Shown: positions 1 through 5,283 of the stretch, piece after piece
Layout of the letters: the number at the start of each line of letters is the position of its first letter
Numbering within the stretch: the first letter of the stretch is position 1
Assembly: GCA_036986255.1 (NCBI GenBank)
Contig: BTRF01000037.1
Coordinates: 1 to 5,753, forward strand
Source of the DNA: BTRF01 sp036986255
GTDB lineage: Bacteria > Patescibacteriota > WWE3 > 9FT-COMBO-53-11
Direction of reading: 5' to 3'
Length of the DNA stretch: 5,753 nucleotides
Program-made: the position numbers and the translations under genes
The notes under the pieces: model-generated
The model's database searches: none
What the model was told of the DNA's origin: nothing
What the model saw: the letters and a program-made list of their open reading frames with translations, nothing else

Positions 1-755
1 GGGCGCTGAGAGGAGGCTTGGAAAAATAGAACCGCTTCCCGAAGGAGAAGGTAGGGAGCGTGGAGTTGACGCCCTTTCTCCAAGGAGGCGGCGTGGTGGT
101 AGTAGACCGTGTCACCGCTGATGAGAAAGAGGGCGCCAGCCAGCGGCCCCCCCTTACTAGGGCTTTGGCGGACAGATCCGCCAGAGGTAGGGTAGACAAG
201 GAAAAGGATGGCGTTTTTGCCGAAAGCGGCGGTTTTGGATCTAAGCCCCTTGAGGCGAAGGGTCCAAAATCTTTGCCGGCGGCCGGTTTGGGCGAGCAGG
301 CTGTGGAACCTTTCAAGAGCTTTTTCGAACTCTCCTCCTTTGTTCCGGTAGCGGCGAACCGTTAATTGACTGCGCCGAGCTTTTTTGATGCTCTGCCGAG
401 CGTCTTGGGAAAGGTCTTTCCAAAGTTGGGCTTTGTTTTTGGTTAGATCAATGAGGAGTGTTTTGGTAGGGAGGTTGGGGGTAGAGTCGGGGGTGAACCC
501 GCCCCTAGTTGGCAGCTTAGTCGAGAGCGGTTCGATTTTGACCAAGAGGGCTCGGTGTTTTCGGGCGAGCTCGTCAATCATTTTGACTGGCGGAGCTACC
601 GAGGGTCTCTGGATCTTAATTACCGAGCCGAGAAAGGGGATTTTCCTAATGTAAACTTTCAACTTTGAACTTTTAACTTTTAACTCTCCTACCTCCCACC
701 CCTGGCTTTGGAGATACTTTGCCCACCCCTCGGATTGTCTTAGATCGGTCCTCAT
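1..755 (-). CDS. FemAB-family peptidoglycan aminoacyltransferase, C-terminus missing
   Basis: FemAB/FemX-type proteins are cytoplasmic enzymes that use aminoacyl-tRNA to add amino acids to the peptide side chain of lipid II, building the peptidoglycan cross-bridge. The reading frame opens at an ATG whose complement is at 753-755, with an in-frame TAA two codons upstream, so this is the first possible start. It runs 251 codons to the left edge without a stop. Visible family marks: N-terminal DLRQSEGWAKYLQSQGW (residues 4-20), a basic helix DARQSIKKARR (118-128), FHSLLAQTGRRQRF (150-163), and the core LAGALFLISGDTVYYHHAAS (205-224) followed by APYLLLREAV. The same core occurs in the plus-strand neighbour at 777-1796, so the two are paralogues of one family. 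Two repeat-like segments lie in frame: a heptamer array (residues about 25-36) and a palindrome (about residues 190-198). No Shine-Dalgarno is seen. The amino acid added and the tRNA used cannot be read from the sequence. Confidence 0.85.
   Translation of the reverse strand, partial: MRTDLRQSEGWAKYLQSQGWEVGELKVKSSKLKVYIRKIPFLGSVIKIQRPSVAPPVKMIDELARKHRALLVKIEPLSTKLPTRGGFTPDSTPNLPTKTLLIDLTKNKAQLWKDLSQDARQSIKKARRSQLTVRRYRNKGGEFEKALERFHSLLAQTGRRQRFWTLRLKGLRSKTAAFGKNAILFLVYPTSGGSVRQSPSKGGPLAGALFLISGDTVYYHHAASLEKGRQLHAPYLLLREAVLFFQASSQR
163..186. repeat. TGGCGGA palindrome inside the left FemAB gene
   Basis: TGGCGGACAGATCCGCCA (166-183) is a perfect 7-bp stem with a CAGA loop. It extends to a 10-bp stem with one T-G pair at 163-186. 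It encodes about SGGSVRQS (residues 191-198) in a loop just before the conserved LAGALFL strand. No T-run follows on either strand, so it is not an intrinsic terminator. It resembles a short interspersed palindromic (REP-like) element. Confidence 0.65.
650..684. repeat. Heptamer tandem array inside the left FemAB gene
   Basis: On the coding (minus) strand five successive 7-bp units read GTTAAAA, GTTAAAA, GTTCAAA, GTTGAAA and a degenerate GTTTACA. Because 7 is not a multiple of 3 the array reads through all phases and encodes LKVKSSKLKVY, a lysine-rich stretch between GWEVGE and IRKIPFLGS. It lies where related proteins have a short beta-hairpin near the N-terminus, so it looks like added or expanded material that keeps the frame. 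Confidence 0.75.
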
Positions 756-756
756 T

Positions 757-765
757 TGTTACTAT
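757..765 (+). promoter_or_regulatory. Extended -10 promoter of the plus-strand FemAB gene
   Basis: TGTTACTAT fits the extended -10 pattern TGnTAnnnT. It ends 11 nt before ATG 777, so transcription would start within a few bases of the ATG. An upstream TTGTCT at 735-740 could be a -35 but its spacer is 19 bp. The site lies in the 21-bp gap to the divergent FemAB gene. Confidence 0.45.
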
Positions 766-769
766 TCTA
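764..769 (-). promoter_or_regulatory. -10 hexamer of the minus-strand FemAB gene
   Basis: On the minus strand this reads TAGAAT, five of six matches to TATAAT, ending 8 nt before the start at 755. It overlaps the plus-strand -10, so the two divergent genes probably share one melting region. No clear -35 or Shine-Dalgarno is seen. Confidence 0.45.
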
Positions 770-776
770 TCGAAAT

Positions 777-1796
777 ATGGAAGCGGTACAGATCAGAGAA
801 GTTCGGAAGGAAAAATCTTGGGAAGTTTTTTTGCTGGGGAGGCCGCATACTCCCTTTCTGCAGTCTTGGGCTTGGGGGGAATTTCAAGAAAAGATTGGAG
901 CAAGTCACCACCGCTTAGGGATCTATCGAGGGGATCGGTTGGTGGGAGTTTGTCTTGCTTTGGTGGGCCGCCGCCGCCTGGGGAAGTTTGTTTACGTTCC
1001 CCATGGCCCCGTTTTGGAAGAGTTTCATGAAGATACGGTGGGTGCGGTGCTGGAGTACCTTAAGGGTTTTGCGGAAGAGGAGGGAGCGGACTATCTTCGT
1101 ATTGAACCTCCTTGGAAGGATACCGGGGCGGTGAACGTTCTTACCGCAAGGGGCTTTCGCCGATCCCGGGCGCCCACTGGTCAAGCTGGGGGGAGGACCT
1201 TGCTTTTAGATTTAGACCTCGGTGAGGAAGAGCTCCTCGCCGGGATGCGGAAGACCACCCGTTATCTTGTTCGTAAGGCGCTTGAGATGGGTGTTCAAGT
1301 CCACCGCACCTCCGATCCTCAGATGATGAATGAGTTCCATCGGCTGATGGGGGTCACCCGCCGCCGGCAGGGTTTTGTTCCCCACTCCCGCCGCTACCTG
1401 CAGACTCAGTTTGAGACCCTCGCTCCGCGGCGAATGACCGAGCTCTCCCTGGCGGAATATCAAGGGAATATTTTAGCCGCCTCAATTACCATCTCTTACG
1501 GCGACACGGCTTCCTACATCCACGGCGCCTCCGCCCGATCTGAAGTTCCCGCCTCCTACCTTCTTCTTTGGGAAAACATTCGGGAGGCCCGGAAAGAAGA
1601 TTTTCGCTACTTTGATTTTTGGGGAATTGCTCCTACGGATAATCCCAAGCATCCTTGGTACGGTTACTCCCTCTTTAAGAGGGGCTTTGGGGGGTATCCG
1701 GTAGATTACTTGGGCTCTTGGGACTATGTCTTGAATCCTCGCTATTGGGTGGTTTCGGCGGTGGAGCGCACCCGCAGGATCTTTCGCCGCCTTTAA
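777..1796 (+). CDS. FemAB-family peptidoglycan aminoacyltransferase (FemX-like)
   Basis: This is a complete 339-residue protein, the usual length for compact FemAB proteins that lack the coiled-coil arm. Recognisable stretches are TPFLQSWAWGEFQEKIG (residues 25-41), FVYVPHGPVL (71-80), LRIEPPW (107-113), the basic helix MRKTTRYLVRKALEMG (157-172), FHRLMGVTRRRQGF (187-200), the core ASITISYGDTASYIHGAS (235-252), YLLLWENIREA (261-271), FDFWGIAP (279-286) and a C-terminal LFKRGFGG (299-306). These fit the tandem GNAT-like fold that transfers an amino acid from tRNA to a lipid-linked peptidoglycan precursor in the cytoplasm. ATG 777 is preferred; an in-frame TTG at 756 would add seven residues (MLLFYRN) with no family match, and its codons overlap the promoter. 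There is no Shine-Dalgarno; an extended -10 lies 11 nt before the ATG. The gene is divergent from the other FemAB gene and overlaps the convergent rsmA stop by 4 bp. Substrate specificity is unknown. Confidence 0.93.
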   Translation: MEAVQIREVRKEKSWEVFLLGRPHTPFLQSWAWGEFQEKIGASHHRLGIYRGDRLVGVCLALVGRRRLGKFVYVPHGPVLEEFHEDTVGAVLEYLKGFAEEEGADYLRIEPPWKDTGAVNVLTARGFRRSRAPTGQAGGRTLLLDLDLGEEELLAGMRKTTRYLVRKALEMGVQVHRTSDPQMMNEFHRLMGVTRRRQGFVPHSRRYLQTQFETLAPRRMTELSLAEYQGNILAASITISYGDTASYIHGASARSEVPASYLLLWENIREARKEDFRYFDFWGIAPTDNPKHPWYGYSLFKRGFGGYPVDYLGSWDYVLNPRYWVVSAVERTRRIFRRL

Positions 1797-2545
1797 GCTG
1801 CTTCTCGGGCTGGTTTGGCGATCTCTCGGTAAAGGCTGGCCCATTCTTCTTGGGTTAAGGTTGCCGGCCGCCGGTGGGGATCGATCCTCGCCTTTTTCAG
1901 CGTTTCGGCGGGAAGGCTGTGTTTGATCATTTTGCGTGGATGGGCGAACCCGCGGTGCAAGAATGCTTCCAATCCGGGGTCCGATATAAAGGGCTTAGGA
2001 TAGAGGGTGATTTTCAGGATGGCAGAGTCGACTTTCGGGGATGGGTGGAATGCCCCCGGTTGAATAGTTCTAATGATCTCTGCTTTGCCGAAGTTGGCGA
2101 TGAAGTTGGAAAGATAACTCGCCTTAGGGGGTTGGGCAGTGATCTTCTCCGCTACTTCTTTTTGAATAATAAATGTGATTGACTTTGGCCGATTTTTAAG
2201 CTTGAGAAGCTTATGAATCAGAGGGGAGGTAATTTGATACGGGATTGACCCTGCAATTTTAGTGGCTAGGGTATAGTGATTTGGGCTTAGGGTTAAAATG
2301 TCGGCGTGGATGATTTCAACGTTCCCCAGTCCTTTAAGGTTTGTTTGGAGCTGGGAGGTCAACTTTGGGTCAATCTCCACGGCGATGACCCGGCGGGCTT
2401 TTTGAGCGAGGGGGCGGGTGACTGCGCCCGTGCCGGCCCCCACTTCCAAGACAATGTCTTTTTCGGTGATCTCGGCGGCTTTGACGAGATCATCGGCGAC
2501 GCGGGGATCAATGAGGAAATTTTGACCCAGCGATTTTTTAGTCAT
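1793..2545 (-). CDS. rsmA: 16S rRNA (adenine1518-N6/adenine1519-N6)-dimethyltransferase
   Basis: RsmA (KsgA) uses S-adenosylmethionine to dimethylate two adjacent adenines in the 3'-terminal helix 45 of 16S rRNA, a late step of small-subunit assembly. The 250-residue protein opens with the family signature KSLGQNFLIDPRV (4-16), followed by SAM-binding motif I LEVGAGTG (33-40), the acidic motif II VIAVEIDP (53-60), HADIL (80-84), a motif IV region GSIPYQITSPL (99-109), FIIQKEVAEKI (125-135), PGAFHPSPKVDSAIL (163-177) and an RNA-binding helical C-terminus with FAHPRKMIKHSL (200-211). The ATG at 2545 is chosen because the signature starts three residues later; an ATG 66 bases upstream would add a proline/threonine-rich tail reading through the neighbour. 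In motif IV the usual Asn of NLPY is Ser100. It is the last gene of the uvrD-3D-rsmA operon, one base after the 3D stop (TAAGATG) and without its own Shine-Dalgarno, so translational coupling is likely. Confidence 0.95.
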   Translation of the reverse strand: MTKKSLGQNFLIDPRVADDLVKAAEITEKDIVLEVGAGTGAVTRPLAQKARRVIAVEIDPKLTSQLQTNLKGLGNVEIIHADILTLSPNHYTLATKIAGSIPYQITSPLIHKLLKLKNRPKSITFIIQKEVAEKITAQPPKASYLSNFIANFGKAEIIRTIQPGAFHPSPKVDSAILKITLYPKPFISDPGLEAFLHRGFAHPRKMIKHSLPAETLKKARIDPHRRPATLTQEEWASLYREIAKPAREAA

Positions 2546-2546
2546 C

Positions 2547-3068
2547 TTATTTGACAAGGGTGTAAATGTCCGTGCGCCTCTTACTCCACCATTTGATGTC
2601 GGTGGGGGCAAATCCCAAATCGATCTTCCTTCCCTTCACGGCACCCCCTTTATCAGCGGCTTTGCAAGGGCCGTATCCGGGAACATAAAAAGTGGATTTA
2701 GGAGGGATGACAGTGGGATCCACCGCGCAAATGCCCCACCGCACCGGCTCATTGGTGAAGTGGGTACGGCCGGAGCACCCCTTACAGTTTCCGTCGTACG
2801 AGCTGGCCGTGAAGTCTTGGCGAATACAGTTGTAGCGGAAAGTTACCTCCTTCCCATTGATCTTTTCTTTATTGTCAAGAGGGTAGTTTAGTTTGGTCCC
2901 ATCGCACCCGCTTTTGGCGGGGAGAACCTTGGGCTTCAGAGTTTCATAAGGTCTTAGAGTTCTTTCACCGACGAGATAAATAGCGGCGGCGATGATAATA
3001 AGGAGTACCGATTGGGTAATGGCCAAGGCGGCCCGCTCTATTCTTTGGATGCGCTTATGGTCTTTCAT
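2547..3068 (-). CDS. Membrane-anchored 3D-domain protein (putative muralytic enzyme)
   Basis: The 173-residue protein has a basic N-terminus (KDHKRIQRIER), one hydrophobic segment at about residues 14-34 and then an extracytoplasmic domain, giving an N-in signal-anchor topology. The C-terminal half is a 3D domain: GICAVDPTVIPPKSTFYVPGYG (112-133, given here as one family block), AADKGG (137-142) and GRKIDLGF (146-153). The three namesake aspartates are D117, D139 and D150. This domain shares a fold with MltA lytic transglycosylases and is found in Bacillus YabE and YuiC, which act on peptidoglycan. Six cysteines (55, 81, 95, 98, 114, 135), including a CxxC at 95-98, lie outside the membrane segment and could form disulfides or bind metal. 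A GGAGGT ribosome binding site lies 9 nt before the ATG, inside the end of uvrD. The start overlaps the uvrD stop (ATGA). Catalytic activity is inferred from the family. Confidence 0.85.
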   Translation of the reverse strand: MKDHKRIQRIERAALAITQSVLLIIIAAAIYLVGERTLRPYETLKPKVLPAKSGCDGTKLNYPLDNKEKINGKEVTFRYNCIRQDFTASSYDGNCKGCSGRTHFTNEPVRWGICAVDPTVIPPKSTFYVPGYGPCKAADKGGAVKGRKIDLGFAPTDIKWWSKRRTDIYTLVK

Positions 3069-4921
3069 TGGGACAGAACCTCCGTGGGAGGCAGGTGGTA
3101 AACGAGATGCTCGTCACCAATCTCAGTAAGGAATCTTGAGGGGGTGCTCGTAGCACGAGAGCCGAAGAATAATCGCTCGTGGGCAAAGCAAAGGTGGAGA
3201 TTTTTTTGGGCCCGGGTTATTCCCACATAGCACAGCCGGCGCTCCTCCTCCACCTCTTCCGGGCTACCCATTGACCGCGAGTGGGGGAGGAGTCCCTCTT
3301 CCAATCCCGTGATAAAGACGGTGGGGAACTCCAAACCTTTAGCGGCGTGAAGCGTCATGAAGGTTACCGAGTCGGAGGAGCGGTTGAGGGCTCGGGTGGG
3401 GAGACGATCGGTGGGTTGGACGAGAGCCACGTGCTCCAGAAACCTTGGCAGGGCATTAAACCCCGTGGCGACGGAGCGGAGCTCTTTAACATTCTCTATC
3501 CGGGATTGCCCCTCCCGTGTTCCGTCATCCAGATAATCGAGATAGCCGGTCCGCTCAAGAATTTGGTCCAGGATCTGTACCGGCTCAAGATTAAGCACTT
3601 CCGCATCGGCCCACTGGGTAAATTTTTGCAGCCTGCGCTTGCCGATCTTTTCCGCCCGCTTGCGGCTGACGCTGTCCTTAGGATTGGCTAAAAGCCGCAG
3701 ATAGGCGAGGACATCTTTAATCTCCTTACGCTCGTAGAATTTAACTCCTCCGATAAGGATATAGGGAAGGCCGGTGCGCATGAAGGTTTCCTCGAGGGCG
3801 CGGGATTGAGCATTGGTGCGGTACAGGACGGCGAAGTCGGAGAAGCTGTTAGCCTTTTTCTCCGCAAGCATGGCGGTAATTTGGGAGGAGATGTAGAAGG
3901 ATTCGTCCAATTCGTTCTCTGCCGCGTAGAGGACGATAGGCAGCCCCTCCCCGTTTTGGGTTTGAAGATCAAGGGAGATGTGGGTTCGGTTGTGTTCGAT
4001 TAGGGCTTTGGCGGCGCCGAGGATATTTTTGGTGGAGCGGTAGTTTTGAGCAAGGTGAAAAACCTGGGCTTGGGGGTAGTCTTTTTCGAAGCGGAGGATA
4101 TTTCGGAAGTCTGCTCCTCGCCAAGAGTAGATGGCTTGGGACATATCTCCCACCACGGTGAGGTTTTGATGTCTTTGGGAGAGCAGCTGGACCAGGGCGT
4201 ACTGGGCGCGGTTGGTGTCTTGATACTCGTCCACAAGAATGTGGTGGAAACGATCCTGCCAGCGGGATAGAACTTTCCTCTGGCCTTTTAGAAGCCGGAC
4301 GGATTCGGATAGGAGATCGTCAAAGTCCAAGGCATTCGCCTCCTTAAGCTTTTTCTGGTAGCGGGGGAAGATCTCCCCAACCGTTTCTTGGAAGTACCCT
4401 TCGGCTAGAGCTCCATACTCTTCGGGGTTGATGAGTTCATTTTTGGCGTTGGAGATTGCTGCACTGATCGCCGCCGGCGAGAAGCGCCCGCCTGAAATCC
4501 CCATCTCTTTGAGGATGGTTTTAATGAGATTACGGCGATCATTTTCGTCGTAGATGACGAAGCTGATCGGCACTCCGATGGGCTGCCCGTCTTTTCGCAG
4601 GATTTTGGCGCAGGTAGCATGGAAGGTTCCGATCCATATGTTGGGGGCTGGAGGATCGGAGAATACCTCCGATTTTTCGGTTCTCCAGTTCTCTAGTAAC
4701 CGAAGAACGCGCTCGCGCATCTCTTCAGCGGCTTTATTGGTGAAGGTAACCGCCAGGATGTTTTCCGCCCCAACCCCCCTCTTCTTGATGAGGTAGGCGA
4801 TCTTATGGGTGAGGACGCGAGTCTTTCCGGACCCTGGTCCGGCCACGACTAGGGAGGGTCCCGCAGTGTAGGCTACGGCTTCTTTTTGCACCGGGTTCAA
4901 TCCTGAAAGGAGGGGAGCCAT
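3065..4921 (-). CDS. UvrD/PcrA-type superfamily 1A DNA helicase (3'-5')
   Basis: This ATP-driven single-strand DNA translocase unwinds DNA 3'-5' in nucleotide excision repair, mismatch repair and replication-fork clearance. All SF1A motifs are present in its 618 residues: Q motif LNPVQKEAV (8-16), Walker A AGPGSGKT (27-34), Ia AVTFTNKAAEEM (57-68), IGTFHATCAKIL (97-108), Walker B VDEYQDTNRAQ (230-240), III GDMSQAIYSWRGAD (258-271), IV LAQNYRST (290-297), V MTLHAAKGLEF (522-532) and VI YVGITRAQ (565-572). It ends soon after FGSRATSTPSRF (586-597), without the long C-terminal extension of Bacillus PcrA, and the 2B region after LANPKDSVSRKRAEKIGKRR is visibly shorter than in PcrA. Motif III has GDMSQ where most homologues have GDxDQ. 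The ATG at 4921 is supported by the Q motif starting seven residues later. It heads the operon; its TGA stop overlaps the 3D start. An extended -10 ends 10 nt upstream. Confidence 0.96.
   Translation of the reverse strand: MAPLLSGLNPVQKEAVAYTAGPSLVVAGPGSGKTRVLTHKIAYLIKKRGVGAENILAVTFTNKAAEEMRERVLRLLENWRTEKSEVFSDPPAPNIWIGTFHATCAKILRKDGQPIGVPISFVIYDENDRRNLIKTILKEMGISGGRFSPAAISAAISNAKNELINPEEYGALAEGYFQETVGEIFPRYQKKLKEANALDFDDLLSESVRLLKGQRKVLSRWQDRFHHILVDEYQDTNRAQYALVQLLSQRHQNLTVVGDMSQAIYSWRGADFRNILRFEKDYPQAQVFHLAQNYRSTKNILGAAKALIEHNRTHISLDLQTQNGEGLPIVLYAAENELDESFYISSQITAMLAEKKANSFSDFAVLYRTNAQSRALEETFMRTGLPYILIGGVKFYERKEIKDVLAYLRLLANPKDSVSRKRAEKIGKRRLQKFTQWADAEVLNLEPVQILDQILERTGYLDYLDDGTREGQSRIENVKELRSVATGFNALPRFLEHVALVQPTDRLPTRALNRSSDSVTFMTLHAAKGLEFPTVFITGLEEGLLPHSRSMGSPEEVEEERRLCYVGITRAQKNLHLCFAHERLFFGSRATSTPSRFLTEIGDEHLVYHLPPTEVLSQ
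3078..3083 (-). promoter_or_regulatory. Shine-Dalgarno of the 3D-domain gene
   Basis: The minus strand reads GGAGGT 9 nt before the ATG at 3068, within the last codons of uvrD. It is the only strong ribosome binding site in the window and fixes the start of the 3D gene. It shows that the organism uses Shine-Dalgarno initiation for an operon-internal gene. Confidence 0.75.
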
Positions 4922-4928
4922 TACGCTA

Positions 4929-4957
4929 TTGATCGTAGCACACCGTTTTGCTATCGT
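4929..4957 (+). promoter_or_regulatory. Thioredoxin promoter
   Basis: TTGATC at 4929-4934 (four of six matches to TTGACA), a 17-bp spacer and TATCGT at 4952-4957 with a TG one base upstream (TGCTATCGT) make the best full promoter in the window. The -10 ends 9 nt before ATG 4967, so the transcript would begin about three bases before the start codon. Confidence 0.55.
4932..4940 (-). promoter_or_regulatory. Extended -10 promoter of the uvrD-3D-rsmA operon
   Basis: On the minus strand this reads TGCTACGAT, an extended -10 ending 10 nt before the uvrD ATG at 4921. No good -35 is seen, which extended -10 promoters can tolerate. It overlaps the -35 and spacer of the divergent thioredoxin promoter, so RNA polymerase binding at the two promoters may compete. 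Confidence 0.5.
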
Positions 4958-4966
4958 GAGGTTGAG

Positions 4967-5233
4967 ATGGCTGTGAAATTACTTGATTTTTGGGCGCCGT
5001 GGTGTCCCCCCTGCAAAATGATGAAACCCATCATTGAAGAGCTTGAGGAAGAGCTTAAGGGGAAAGTTGAATTTGTGAAGTACAACGTCGACGAGGAGCA
5101 GGAAGCGGCTCAAAAGTATGGGATTATGTCCATTCCTACTTACATTGTTGAGAAGGATGGGAAGGAAGTGGCCCGAACCACCGGAGCGCAGCCCAAGGAG
5201 AAGTTTAAGCACTGGATTGAAGAGAACCTCTGA
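4967..5233 (+). CDS. Minimal thioredoxin with CPPC active site
   Basis: Thioredoxins are small cytoplasmic dithiol-disulfide oxidoreductases that reduce protein disulfides. This 88-residue protein shows LLDFWAPWCPPCKMMKPII (5-23), with the redox pair C13 and C16, the buried Asp7 equivalent to Asp26 of E. coli thioredoxin, FVKYNVDEEQEAAQKYGI (36-53) and the cis-proline loop SIPTYIV (55-61, P57), then GAQPKEKFKHWIEENL. It is about 20 residues shorter than E. coli thioredoxin because the first strand and helix are absent. The active site is CPPC instead of the classical CGPC, which is expected to shift redox potential. No signal peptide is seen, so it is probably cytoplasmic. ATG 4967 is the only in-frame start in the gap; GAGG lies 5 nt before it, but the predicted transcript may begin too close to the ATG to include that site. 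The gene is divergent from uvrD and appears monocistronic. It could also be called a glutaredoxin-like or archaeal-type thioredoxin. Confidence 0.93.
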   Translation: MAVKLLDFWAPWCPPCKMMKPIIEELEEELKGKVEFVKYNVDEEQEAAQKYGIMSIPTYIVEKDGKEVARTTGAQPKEKFKHWIEENL

Positions 5234-5283
5234 TCCCTCAATAAATCATCTGAGCAGGAAGTTAATTAAGCAGCCCCGGGATT

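Noticed and set aside
60..654. Two plus-strand open frames (101 and 89 codons)
   Set aside because: They lie opposite the left FemAB gene, whose protein has clear family motifs, and their products are low-complexity with no recognisable domain. They are shadows.
756..776. TTG 756 as the start of the plus FemAB gene
   Set aside because: The added MLLFYRN has no family match, lies over the likely -10 element, and abuts the divergent start; ATG 777 fits the family N-terminus.
2198..2212. AAGCTT-gag-AAGCTT repeat inside rsmA
   Set aside because: It encodes the KLLKLK stretch of an ordinary RsmA helix and is explained by lysine/leucine codons.
3147..3163. Small overlapping palindromes around GTGCTCGTAGCACGAG in uvrD
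   Set aside because: The stems are only 5 bp and the protein (FGSRATSTPSRF) has the normal length for the family at this point, so there is no sign of an insertion.
3281..3691. Plus-strand open frame of 136 codons within uvrD
   Set aside because: It lies wholly opposite helicase motif-bearing sequence and has no recognisable domain; a shadow of codon bias on the minus strand.
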